The notes under the pieces are model-generated. The model did no database searches and had not been told where the DNA came from. It was given only the letters and a program-made list of their open reading frames with translations. Source: Natronosalvus vescus (GTDB lineage Archaea > Halobacteriota > Halobacteria > Halobacteriales > Natrialbaceae). Taken from it: a stretch of 64,000 bases of DNA. The stretch spans positions 1,054,001 to 1,118,000 of the forward strand of contig NZ_CP099546.1 of assembly GCF_023973145.1 (NCBI RefSeq). Direction: 5' to 3'. Every line of letters begins with the position of its first letter. The stretch's first letter is position 1. Position numbers and translations under genes: made by a program. Of the stretch, positions 27,596 to 36,039 are shown piece by piece.

Positions 27596-27856
27596 TTACC
27601 CTTCACTATATCAGTGAGAATCGACAAACGAATTCGTTTTTGTTCGAACTAAGGGGTCGGTAGTAAACCTACTTTCAAGGGGATCGAAATCTGTTTATCT
27701 ATCGAAAGCAAAGAATCGTATCTGTTTTGTTAGTCGTCTTGATTGGGGATGGCTATGGGATCCTTTCGAGTGATCACTCGCTTTATTGAGAGGTATCACG
27801 ACTATACTATCTAAGAGATTATAGAAATAGCCGGTCTCAACGTTCTTGAACAGTTC

Positions 27857-28375
27857 TCAGTCTTCGTATTTGTCGACGTCGGCGTGAATCACGATCTCGT
27901 CGTCGAACAGCGTGAGATCCTCGAGCCCCTCTGCGTCGACGCCGATACCGATGCACGCACACTCACCAACGTCGAGATCGAACCCGTTCGATTCGCTATC
28001 GACAGGGTCGTCCGGGTCGTCTCCCAGGTAGAACCACAGCCGGTCTTCGTACTCGTCAATCTCGAACTCTATCCAGATTCTTGCTCCTTCCTTGCCGTGG
28101 TTACAGACCTGGAAGACGTTGTCGAACTCGCCCGTCCGAATCGCCTCCGCCAGTCCCTCGACTTCGAGGTGGCCGTGGTCGTCGAGAGTAACGGTAATCT
28201 CGTCGCTGTCCAGTGCTGGACACTCGTCCATCGCGAGGTAAGCGCTCGGGTCTTCGGCCAGCGCGATCGACACGTGTCGTTGTGATTCGGCTCTGCTGAA
28301 CGCGCCGCTGCCGATCACCACGGTACTCGCGAGCCCAGCTGTACCAACGCCAGTCAGGAATGTTCTCCGTTCCAT
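27857..28375 (-). CDS. Exported DUF1102-type protein (paralogue 4)
   Basis: The protein has 172 residues. MERRTFLTGVGTAGLAS is a twin-Arg-like start, followed by GSGAFSRAESQRHVSIALAED, almost identical to paralogue 3 at the processing region. The FDNVFQVCNHGKEG motif aligns with the family core, but the NSDS part before it is not kept. The gene is read toward paralogue 3, with an AT-rich 261-base gap between their stops. A shortened form of the cluster promoter lies upstream at 28439-28465. Confidence 0.75.
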   Translation of the reverse strand: MERRTFLTGVGTAGLASTVVIGSGAFSRAESQRHVSIALAEDPSAYLAMDECPALDSDEITVTLDDHGHLEVEGLAEAIRTGEFDNVFQVCNHGKEGARIWIEFEIDEYEDRLWFYLGDDPDDPVDSESNGFDLDVGECACIGIGVDAEGLEDLTLFDDEIVIHADVDKYED

Positions 28376-28767
28376 GTGAAATCACCCGGTGACGACGGGT
28401 GGGTCGCCGTTTGCGACCGCCTCCGGGATACGCGAAGTATCACCGCACCCACCCTTTTGTATATGGAGGCAGACGTCGGGTAAGGAGAGCCTGTTCTCTA
28501 TGGCGGCGGCTCGTTGCTGGATCTATTCGTATTCACAGAAATTTCCGTAACCGCTTCTGGCTGTTCGTGTACTCGAACACCAAAACGGTCGTGGGTCAGG
28601 TGCTGAGTGCCGAATGCTGCGTTCCGAGTGTCGAGTGTATGCCCGTGAAACGGCTCGAGCAGCCGGCCGCACAGACAGACGACTGGATCCTGGTAAAACC
28701 GGGTGAAATGGATGAAAAGAGCGTCGTATGGCGTGCAATTGACGCTCCAGAGGATGGCGCCGATGTG
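28376..28767. other. Intergenic with promoter of paralogue 4
   Basis: A 392-base gap between two genes on the minus strand. The reverse strand carries TATACAAAAGGGTGGGTGCGGTGAT at its 28439-28463 end, resembling the TATA-proximal part of the other two promoter copies. The rest shows no gene. Confidence 0.55.
28439..28465 (-). promoter_or_regulatory. Partial promoter element shared with the other DUF1102 genes
   Basis: On the minus strand: TATACAAAAGGGTGG followed by GTGCGGTGAT. It matches TATACACAAGGGTGG and the CGGTGAT tail of copy 2 at most positions but lacks the TGTCGCCCCTCCT block. It lies 64 bases before the start at 28375. Confidence 0.5.
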
Positions 28768-29343
28768 TTACGGCAATAGCGTTACGCAGTACGTGTACAG
28801 CTCGGACAGGTTGTTACCCGGTTCGATGTTCCGAGCATGCATTCGAACGTAGTACTCGCCGTTGAGGCCGCTGACGTCGAGATACTCGGTCGTATCGAAC
28901 TTCTCGTTGTTGACCAGTCGAACCTCGTAATCGTCGTGATTCCCCATCTGATTCTCGGAAACGACGAGGTAACTGCGGTTTCTCGTGCTGTTGTCCCCTG
29001 TATTCTCCCAGATTATTTCGATCTCGTTCCAGTCGGTGAGGTCGACGGCTTCCATCGTGACCCACGTCTCCTCGACGACGTGGTTCCCGGGTCTGATCGC
29101 CTGGACGTACAGGTAGGTGTCTCCTTTCTCGTGTGTCGGTTCGTTGCCGTCACCCTGACTGAACCCCTCTATCCAGAAATCCTCGTTTCGCCCTTCACAG
29201 TAGAGTTCCTCGCCGACCCGTTCGTCCACGTCGATGGTCACTCGACGCTGTGACTCGACCCGGGTGAACCCACTGGTCGCGGTTATCGTTCCTGCACCCA
29301 CGAGAACGGTTCCAGTTGCCTGTAACAGTCGACGTCGTTTCAT
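28768..29343 (-). CDS. Exported DUF1102-like protein (divergent paralogue 5)
   Basis: The protein has 191 residues. The signal region MKRRRLLQATGTVLVGAG is followed by SGFTRVESQRRVTIDV, matching the FSRxESQRxVSI processing region of paralogues 3 and 4. The rest (YLYVQAIRPGNH, IEIIWENTGDNSTRN) differs and lacks the NSDS/CNxGK motif. It has a beta-rich composition with aromatic residues. It may be a distinct exported component sharing only the leader. Confidence 0.6.
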   Translation of the reverse strand: MKRRRLLQATGTVLVGAGTITATSGFTRVESQRRVTIDVDERVGEELYCEGRNEDFWIEGFSQGDGNEPTHEKGDTYLYVQAIRPGNHVVEETWVTMEAVDLTDWNEIEIIWENTGDNSTRNRSYLVVSENQMGNHDDYEVRLVNNEKFDTTEYLDVSGLNGEYYVRMHARNIEPGNNLSELYTYCVTLLP

Positions 29344-29430
29344 CGATACCCCCTCTCACGTTTCCGGCGACACACCACGGTCACGGACATACACGAACCA
29401 AGAACTACAACGTCCATTGTAATCACGCAA

Positions 29431-30352
29431 CTACCCAACCGACAGGCAGTTGCAGTCGTGAACGTTGGCTTCCCATACTGGTTCGAATGCTGTACGAACG
29501 GCGGGAATAGTGTCGCTGTGAACGACAAGACGGGGTTCTGGAGGTTGCCAGCACCGATTCGTACTGCTCGTCACCAGCACGGCGTGACACTCGGCGCATT
29601 CGAGTCTCGCCTGAGTAATTTCGGTACAACAAGTGTCTCGAACCTCCTCGCGTGCAGTGATTGCCCCATCACACTCCGGACACGCTTCGAGAAACACCCG
29701 TAACCCGGCAACGACAGCCCCTTGCTGGTCGTCTTCGAGACGTTCCCACCCGGAACAGTACGCATCCAGCACGGGCACAATCCCCAGATCTGCCAGAAAC
29801 GCGGCCTCCGAGGGCCACAGGCCGATCCGTTCGCTCTCGTAGGAGGCGGTGTACCTACCAGACGACTCCTCGAGCGCCAGCGCCGACGCTTCGACCTCGA
29901 GACGAGCTGCCAGTCGCTCGAGTCGATCGCCTGCCCGCTGAATCGCCGCGATTTCGCCCCGCCAGGCCGTCCGGAAGTCAGGGTCGAGACAGAGGTCGTC
30001 TTCGTCGGGACACTCCTCGACGATGGTCGACTCGAGGAGGAACGTCTCGAGGTCGAATGTGTCCACGTCCTCATCATTTGTCTCGAGTACAGCCGTCGAC
30101 TCTCCGTACTGCGTGCCGAACAGCCGATGGATCGGGGAGGTACCGTTTCGTCAGTTCCGGCGTCCCCGGGACGAGATACCCGCGAAGGACGATCGCTGTC
30201 AGACAGCCGACGAACACAACCACACCAGCGAGTGGTGTCACGAGCACCCAGACGACTCCGGTCACGCCGAGCGCGATGAGCGTGTTCACCACCGTACAGG
30301 GCAGACAGTGATTCTCGCCCGTGTACTCAGGTTGTCGAATCGACTCGAGCGT
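29431..30352 (-). pseudogene. Disrupted haloarchaeal membrane/zinc protein (start codon lost, 1-base frameshift)
   Basis: Two adjacent reverse reading frames make one recognisable protein. The first part reads LESIRQPEYTGENHCLPC and ends in LRGYLVPGTPELTKRYLP; the second begins IHRLFGTQYGES and holds CPECD...CCTE...CAEC. They join if one G is removed from the GGGG run at 30134-30137. The codon where ATG is expected is ACG (30350-30352), and no usual start lies between it and the upstream stop at 30358. Intact relatives are single proteins with N-terminal TM segments and a C-terminal zinc-binding module (recalled). Either sequencing error or decay could explain it. Confidence 0.7.
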
Positions 30353-30520
30353 CGCTCACTCCAGCGTGCATATCCGTCCGTTTCACGAATGGCGCTATTG
30401 GTATGGATTCGTTACTGTCCGGGAAACCGAACTTTTCACTTCAACTTCTCATTCCAATTTTTACTCCGCTTTTGTCACTTCGGACACCAGCCCGGTCGCC
30501 TGTGCCTTGCCGTCAACGAG

Positions 30521-31195
30521 TCACTCGAGGTTCGTCACCAGCTCGGCCAGGGTCTCGAGGTCGTACTGTCCGGGCGCGGTCGCATTCGCGGGATCCACCG
30601 GCGCGTAGCCGATCTTCGAGCCGTACACAGGCGCGACGGCTCGCGTGTGCCGCCCGACTTCGCCCATTGCCATCGTCGCCACCCGATCGCCGTGAGCGGT
30701 CAACTGCTCTGTGGCTGAGAGTAGAGCCAGCGTATCCGCCGTCGTCTGCGCCGTCACCGCGAGCTTCGCCACGTCGGCGTACTTCCCCGCTTCCGTCAGC
30801 GTCCGTACCAGCTCCGGACGCGGCGGCGCCCCCTCGAAATCGTGGCTCGAGGCGACCACCACGACTCCCACTTCGTCGGCCACCTCGAGCACCCCGTCGG
30901 CGTCGCCCTCGAGAATCGCCTCGAGTTCCACGTCGACAGCTTCCACGGCATCGAACCGGGCGGCTTCGGCGAGCGCCTCGAGCCGCCCTGCATCGGTTGC
31001 CTCACCACCCTCCCACATAGCGCGATTGGTCGCCAGAATCGGCAGGACGCCGTCGTAACGCTCGAGCGCTGGCAGCGGCTCGTCGGCCAGATCCATTCGG
31101 AACTCGAGGCAGTCGGCGTGGGCACGCGCTTCGGGTTCGTCGTCGAGGTCGGCTGTTGAGGCAGCGAGTGAAAACGAGTCGAACGCCAGGGTCAT
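30521..31195 (-). CDS. aroD: 3-dehydroquinate dehydratase type I
   Basis: The protein has 224 residues. It is a short TIM barrel with CLEFRMDLAD near residue 29, VVVVASSHDFEG near 110 (catalytic His) and ADVAKLAV near 139 with the Schiff-base Lys, then SKIGYAPVDPANATAPGQ close to the C-terminus. It converts 3-dehydroquinate to 3-dehydroshikimate, directly following AroB' in the shikimate pathway. Its neighbour on the minus strand is TFB, which is transcribed toward it. Confidence 0.9.
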   Translation of the reverse strand: MTLAFDSFSLAASTADLDDEPEARAHADCLEFRMDLADEPLPALERYDGVLPILATNRAMWEGGEATDAGRLEALAEAARFDAVEAVDVELEAILEGDADGVLEVADEVGVVVVASSHDFEGAPPRPELVRTLTEAGKYADVAKLAVTAQTTADTLALLSATEQLTAHGDRVATMAMGEVGRHTRAVAPVYGSKIGYAPVDPANATAPGQYDLETLAELVTNLE

Positions 31196-31317
31196 ACCCG
31201 TTGATCGTAGTCGAACGGGAAAAAGTATCCGTCAGCGTCGGTTTTCACACCCATTTGACCGAGGAGCCAGCCCGGTTCGCTCTCGAGCGCGAAAAACGGT
31301 CGAAAACGGCAGTCCGA

Positions 31318-32298
31318 TCAGGCGCCGCCGAGGGTATCTTCGGCTTCGAGCAGCTCGTGGTACCGGTTGCGGATCGTTACTTCGGAAATGTCGGCAACGT
31401 CGCTCACGGCGGCCTGGGTGGTCTTCTCGTTGGTCAACAGCGCCGCGGCGTACACCGCGGCGGCGGCGAGGCCGACCGGCGACTTGCCGCTGTGGACGCC
31501 CTTCTCCTTGGCGTTGCGAAGCAGGCTGCGCGCGCGGTGTTCGGCTTCGTCCGACAGCTCGAGCCCCGACGCGAAGCGGGGGACGTAGCTCTCGGGGTCG
31601 GCCGGCTGAACCTCGAGGCCGAGTTCGCGGACGACGTAGCGGTAGGTGCGTGCGATCTCGTTCTTCTCGACGCGGCTCACTTCGGCGATTTCGTCGAGAC
31701 TTCGCGGGACGCCGGCCTGCCGGGCGGCGGCGTAGACACACGAGGTCGAGACGCCCTCGATCGAGCGGCCGGGGAGGAGATCCTCGTTGAGCGCCCGGCG
31801 GTAGATCACGCTGGCGGTCTCGCGGACGTTGTTCGGTAGGCCGAGCGCGCTCGCCATGCGGTCGATCTCGCCGAGGGCCTGCTTGAGGTTGCGCTCTTTG
31901 CTGTCGCGGGTGCGGAAGCGCTCGTTCCACTTGCGAAGGCGCTGCATCTTCTCGCGCTGGCGGCTGCCGAGGGAGTTCCCGTAGGCGTCCTTGTTTCGCC
32001 AGTCGATGTTCGTCGACAGCCCTTTGTCGTGCATCGTGTTCGTCGTCGGGGCACCGACGCGGGACTTCTTGTTCTTCTCGGCGGAGTCGAACGCGCGCCA
32101 CTCGGGGCCGCGATCGACGGAGTCTTCCTCGACGACGAGGCCACAGTCCTCACAGATAGTTTCGCCGTGTTCGTCGTCGACGACGAGCTGGCCGGTACAC
32201 TCCGGACATGCGAGGTCGTTCGCCTCGTTCGCCTGCTCGTTTTCGGTCGTCTGGGGATCGCTGCGTCGGGCTCTGGTGGATAGTCGTGTGTTAGTCAT
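31318..32298 (-). CDS. tfb: Transcription initiation factor TFB (archaeal TFIIB)
   Basis: The ATG at 32298 gives 326 residues. It is preceded on the same strand by a GGAGG Shine-Dalgarno sequence about 10 bases upstream and a TTATATA box at 32375-32381, so this mRNA has a leader. Residues 29-50 hold the zinc ribbon (CPEC and CEDC). The B-finger follows, then two cyclin repeats (QRLRKWNERFRTRDSKERNL and CVYAAARQAGVPRSLDEIAEVS; VYAAALLTNEKTTQAAVSDVA). It recruits RNA polymerase to TBP-bound promoters. Haloarchaea usually carry several TFBs. Confidence 0.93.
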   Translation of the reverse strand: MTNTRLSTRARRSDPQTTENEQANEANDLACPECTGQLVVDDEHGETICEDCGLVVEEDSVDRGPEWRAFDSAEKNKKSRVGAPTTNTMHDKGLSTNIDWRNKDAYGNSLGSRQREKMQRLRKWNERFRTRDSKERNLKQALGEIDRMASALGLPNNVRETASVIYRRALNEDLLPGRSIEGVSTSCVYAAARQAGVPRSLDEIAEVSRVEKNEIARTYRYVVRELGLEVQPADPESYVPRFASGLELSDEAEHRARSLLRNAKEKGVHSGKSPVGLAAAAVYAAALLTNEKTTQAAVSDVADISEVTIRNRYHELLEAEDTLGGA

Positions 32299-32374
32299 GA
32301 TGACAGCTCCTCCGGGCCAAAGCAATACGAAGACGCTCGGACGGAGTCGTTACCTACTGCCTTCAGACAGTCAG

Positions 32375-32381
32375 TATATAA
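32375..32381 (-). promoter_or_regulatory. TATA box of the TFB gene
   Basis: TTATATA on the minus strand, about 80 bases before the TFB ATG. It implies a roughly 50-base leader, consistent with the GGAGG site seen just before the start. Confidence 0.5.
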
Positions 32382-32528
32382 GCATTACGAAAAAATACGG
32401 CTACAGTCCTCGAAACCTGGTTATTCGTCGGAAATAGCATTAACAATCCAAACATTAAAATAGATCCGTGTGTGCACCTCGCACGGATTTCGGTTCTTCT
32501 TTGGGGGGTTCCGACGAGGGTTCCCGGC

Positions 32529-33047
32529 ATGAACCTCGCGGTTGGGAGTACGAATCCGGTGAAAGTGCAGGCGGTGACCCGTGGTCTCGAGCGATTCTCG
32601 CCGACAGTGACCTCGATCGACGTCGAATCCGGCGTCGCCGAACAGCCGTTTGGTCACGACGAGACGATAGCCGGTGCGAAAACACGGGCGAAACGAGCAT
32701 TCGAGCAAACGGATGCGACCTACGGCGTTGGGCTTGAGGGCGGCGTCGGGAGGTTCGGCGACCCTGGCCAGTTGCATCTCATCATGTGGGCCGCCGTTAC
32801 CGACGGCGACCGACTCTGCTGTGGAAGTGGCCCGAGTCTCCCGTTACCGGAACCGATCACGGTTCGCCTCGAGGCTGGTGGGGAACTCGGCCCGATCATG
32901 GACGACCACCTCGGGACGACCAATATCGCCACGAACGAGGGGGCTGCTGGCGCACTTACTGATGGGTTGATCGACCGAACCGATGCGCTCGCGACCGCAG
33001 TCGCCTGTGCGATAGGGCCGTTCGTAACCCCGTATTACGGGGAGTAA
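32529..33047 (+). CDS. Inosine/xanthosine triphosphate phosphatase (YjjX family)
   Basis: The ATG at 32529 (MNLAVGSTNPVKVQAV) gives 172 residues. The motifs VGSTNPVK at the N-terminus, EQPFGHDETIAGAKTRA near residue 38 and DATYGVGLEGGVG near 65 are the family signature. The NTPase removes non-canonical ITP and XTP to protect nucleic acids. It is divergent from TFB, with a gap of about 230 bases. Confidence 0.85.
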   Translation: MNLAVGSTNPVKVQAVTRGLERFSPTVTSIDVESGVAEQPFGHDETIAGAKTRAKRAFEQTDATYGVGLEGGVGRFGDPGQLHLIMWAAVTDGDRLCCGSGPSLPLPEPITVRLEAGGELGPIMDDHLGTTNIATNEGAAGALTDGLIDRTDALATAVACAIGPFVTPYYGE

Positions 33048-33469
33048 GTCCATCCTAGCGCGGACTAGTTGTCTGGGGAGAGTGCATCGGCGTGAAAATC
33101 CTCAATTAGCCTCTCGAGAAATAGACTGTTACCGACTGTCTCCACCGAATGTACGGATCTCGACCCCGGTGTTGCCTCCACGAGTCGGTTCGTAATTTCC
33201 GTTCGATACGGACGAACACGTGCTCGAAACAGCCGATTTCGATTGAGTCGAACGGTATCGGTGACGACGACCGGAAACACGTTCGGTGCTGCGTTGCTAC
33301 ACGTTCGATCCTGCGTGACTGTACCGTGAAAGAATGTATTAACCGGGCGTACCAACGTCAGGGGTCGGGTGGTGAGGTGGGACGCTCCCGGGTCGAAAAA
33401 CCGGCAGACGTAATCGGGTTAACTGCCTGTACCAAATCCCCTAAGTCGGCGCCTGTGTTCGCTCCTAGC
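33048..33469. other. Intergenic region, no clear gene
   Basis: A 422-base gap. A reverse frame of 96 codons (33065-33355) is open but has no family I know, no ribosome site I could see, and atypical composition for this genome. I do not support it as a gene. Confidence 0.4.
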
Positions 33470-33703
33470 ATGAGCACGGCACTGGCTCCTGACTTGACGA
33501 GCAAACAATCGCAGATTTTGCAGTATCTTCGAGAACGCGCTGCGACCAAGACCTATTTCAAATCGCGGCTGATCGGCGAGGAACTCGGGATGACGGCGAA
33601 GGAAGTCGGCGCGAACATCACGGCCTTGCAAGAGGGCGATTATGACATCGAGATCGAAAAGTGGGGCTACTCCTCGAGTACGACCTGGAAAGTCGTCGTG
33701 TAA
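33470..33703 (+). CDS. Small DUF7123-like haloarchaeal protein
   Basis: The ATG at 33470 gives 77 residues. The fold looks like a small winged helix: LTSKQSQILQYLRERAATKTYFKSRLIGEEL, then LGMTAKEVGANI and a beta hairpin ending STTWKVVV. DUF7123 proteins are common in haloarchaea and of unknown function; a DNA-binding role is plausible from the helix pattern. Confidence 0.75.
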   Translation: MSTALAPDLTSKQSQILQYLRERAATKTYFKSRLIGEELGMTAKEVGANITALQEGDYDIEIEKWGYSSSTTWKVVV

Positions 33704-34023
33704 TCTGCAGCGGCAGGTTTGCTCGCAGTCTCCATTTTGCGATACGCTCTCTGTTTGTGATACGCAGAGTCGAAATCCACGGTTTCTTCGCCGATCGATC
33801 CGTCGTCACTCGAGTCTCCCTACTCGAGGCCGGTGTGAGTGAGAAGGGGCAGTACAGCTGTCCCTCAGTACGATGAGTACAGCTGTCCCTCAGTACGATG
33901 AGTACAGCTGTCCCTCAGCTCCTCACCTGGTCGTCAGTAGATTCCCATTGGGGCGATGGATATGTCACCCGGACGACCCATCACTCTCGCTAGAGTGTAA
34001 TGCGCTCCACCAAACCGAGGGTT
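33704..34023. other. Intergenic with a 25-bp tandem repeat
   Basis: A 320-base gap between two convergent genes. It contains the near-perfect 25-base tandem repeat at 33851-33919. No gene was seen. Confidence 0.6.
33851..33919. repeat. 25-bp tandem repeat (2.8 copies)
   Basis: The unit AGTACAGCTGTCCCTCAGTACGATG occurs at 33851-33875, exactly again at 33876-33900, and for 18 further bases to 33919. The unit contains the palindrome ACAGCTGT and two AGTAC words. Exact copies suggest recent expansion. The region is between convergent genes, so it could hold a terminator or a protein-binding array. Confidence 0.8.
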
Positions 34024-34641
34024 TCAGCCGTCGTAGCTAATCAACCCGTTGGCGTCCTGTGCCAGCGAGACCGTCCGGTCGTCGAACGAATCGGCGTAGC
34101 GAACGAGCAACAACAGCACCGTCTCAGGCCGTTCGACGGCGTAGCCGTTCTCCCGGGAGAGCAATCCGGCCTCCTCGAGTTCGCCCGCGTACTTGCTTAC
34201 CGTCGGTGCCGACACCTCGAGCGCCCCGGCCAGATCGCTCGCCGTCGCCGAGGGGTTCGCGAGCAGTTCGACGAGCATCCCCCGTGGGGTGCCACGGCGC
34301 AGGTAGCCGAGCGCGTTCTTTTCGAACTCGTCGAACCGTGCTGTGGGGACGAACCGCTTGTAATCGCCGTCGCTGTAGGATTCGACGACCTCGAGTTCCT
34401 CGAGTCGGCGGAGGTGGTGTTGGGTCTCCCCCGTGCCGAGCTGGAGGTCGTCCCTGATCTTCGAGAAGTGAGCGCCCGGGGTCGTCGAGAGATAGCCAGC
34501 GATCGCATCACGGGCGTCGCTCTCGCCCGCATCGGCTTCGGCGGACTCCGAAAAGCGTGCAAGCGGAGAAACGGCTCCGACGGCCGCGAACCGGCGGAGT
34601 GTCGACCGTTTCTCCTCGTCGACCCCATCAGAACCTGTCAT
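34024..34641 (-). CDS. Transcriptional regulator with two winged helix-turn-helix domains
   Basis: The protein has 205 residues. Domain 1 is RDAIAGYLSTTPGAHFSKIRDDLQLGTGETQHHLRRL, a MarR/ArsR-like helix-turn-helix with a recognition helix. Domain 2 (ALGYLRRGTPRGMLVELLANPSATASDLAGALEVSAPTVSKY) is a second one. The N-terminal 40 residues are acidic and disordered. It lies directly beyond the SPFH gene on the same strand (34642-34806 gap) but its target is unknown. Confidence 0.75.
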   Translation of the reverse strand: MTGSDGVDEEKRSTLRRFAAVGAVSPLARFSESAEADAGESDARDAIAGYLSTTPGAHFSKIRDDLQLGTGETQHHLRRLEELEVVESYSDGDYKRFVPTARFDEFEKNALGYLRRGTPRGMLVELLANPSATASDLAGALEVSAPTVSKYAGELEEAGLLSRENGYAVERPETVLLLLVRYADSFDDRTVSLAQDANGLISYDG

Positions 34642-34806
34642 ACTGTTCGTATCACCCGAAAAGCGGTGGAGGGTAAAACGCGTTTCGCTGTCGTTCGTTC
34701 TGTGAGGCCAACCAGTTTCGCCGTGGAAAAACGGGTTGGGTCGCTCGAACCGATGCGGATCCGGGAACGGAAGTCTCGAATGAAAACCGGCCGACGTGAA
34801 GTCGGA

Positions 34807-35967
34807 CTACTTGCTCGAGGATTCGTCAGGTGTCGTCGATCCCTCGGGTGCCTCCTCGAACTCCTGGCTCATCTCGTCGACCACGTCCTCCCCGCTCGAG
34901 ATGGTAGCCGTATCCTTGCCCTCCTTGATCGCCTGGGCCTGCTGTTCCATCGCCTCGAGATCCATCTCGGCCTCCTCGTCGATTTCGCCGATGATCTCGG
35001 CGATGTCGTCGAGGCCGATGAGTTCGCGGGTCTCCTCGTCGAACGCGAGGCTCTCGAGTTCGGTGCCGTCTTCTTTCACGTCACTGCCCTGGAGGTGTTT
35101 GCCGTAGCGCCCGATCATCGAGGAGAGCTCCTGTGGCAGGACGAACGTCGTCGACTCGCTCTGGCCGATTTCGGAAAGGGTGTCCATTCCGCGGTCGATG
35201 ATGGCACGCTCGCCCATCGACTCGGCCGAACGGGCTCGCAGCACGGTCGAGATGGAATCACCCTGTGCCTCGAGGATCTGGCTCTGTTTCTCACCCTGGG
35301 CGCGGATGATCTGGCTCTGTTTGTCACCTTCTGCCTTCTCGACGGCGCTGCGGCGTTCACCCTGTGCCTCGAGGATCATGGCACGACGTTTCCGCTCAGC
35401 GGAGGTCTGTTGCTCCATCGCGCGCTGGACGTCCTTCGATGGGTTGACCTCGCGCACTTCGACGCTCTCGACGCGGATCCCCCACTCGTCAGTGGGTTCG
35501 TCGAGTTCAGTGCGGATGCGCGCGTTGATCGCCTGACGTTTGTTCAGCGTCTCGTCGAGTTCCATGTCGCCCAACACGGCCCGCAGGGTGGTCTGGGCGA
35601 GGTTCGAGACGGCGGTCTTGTAGTCGTCGACCTCGAGGAACGCCTTCTTGGCGTCCATCACGCGGATGTAGACGACGGCGTCGGCGGTCACCGGCGAGTT
35701 GTCGCGCGTGATCGCTTCCTGCCGAGGAACGTCGAGCGTCTGGGTTCGCATGTCGAACGTGAACGTCCGCGAAACGAACGGCGGGATCACGTTGATCCCC
35801 GGCTCGAGTAGTTTTCTGTACTCCCCGAAGACGGTCAGCGCCCGTTTCTCGTACGCATTAACGATTTCGATGGCGCTCAAGAGCGCAGCGAGCACGACCA
35901 CGAGGACGAGGGCCCCGATGAAGAGGCCGAACGTTGCCGCCTGTGTGAGTATCAACTCTGGGACCAT
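34807..35967 (-). CDS. SPFH/band 7 (stomatin-like) protein
   Basis: The ATG at 35967 gives 386 residues; GGTGG sits four bases before it. A hydrophobic segment (VPELILTQAATFGLFIGALVLVVVLAALLSAI) is the membrane anchor. The SPFH domain runs 45-200 (EKRALTVFGEYRKLLEPGINVIPPF, and DDYKTAVSNLAQTTLRAVLGDMELDETL). A coiled coil follows (AERKRRAMILEAQGERRSAVE). The C-terminus is acidic. These proteins form membrane rafts or complexes and usually work with an NfeD protein, which is next upstream (36040-36618). A near-identical 3' copy lies at the right edge. Confidence 0.88.
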   Translation of the reverse strand: MVPELILTQAATFGLFIGALVLVVVLAALLSAIEIVNAYEKRALTVFGEYRKLLEPGINVIPPFVSRTFTFDMRTQTLDVPRQEAITRDNSPVTADAVVYIRVMDAKKAFLEVDDYKTAVSNLAQTTLRAVLGDMELDETLNKRQAINARIRTELDEPTDEWGIRVESVEVREVNPSKDVQRAMEQQTSAERKRRAMILEAQGERRSAVEKAEGDKQSQIIRAQGEKQSQILEAQGDSISTVLRARSAESMGERAIIDRGMDTLSEIGQSESTTFVLPQELSSMIGRYGKHLQGSDVKEDGTELESLAFDEETRELIGLDDIAEIIGEIDEEAEMDLEAMEQQAQAIKEGKDTATISSGEDVVDEMSQEFEEAPEGSTTPDESSSK

Positions 35968-36039
35968 ACGCCACCCTTGCGGTGGTGGTACCAAAAACGT
36001 TCCCTTATTTCACTAACATATCTGCCGGGAGCATCGTCC

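Noticed and set aside
33065-33355. 96-codon reverse ORF in the gap after the NTP phosphatase
   Set aside because: No family, ribosome site or codon style supports it.
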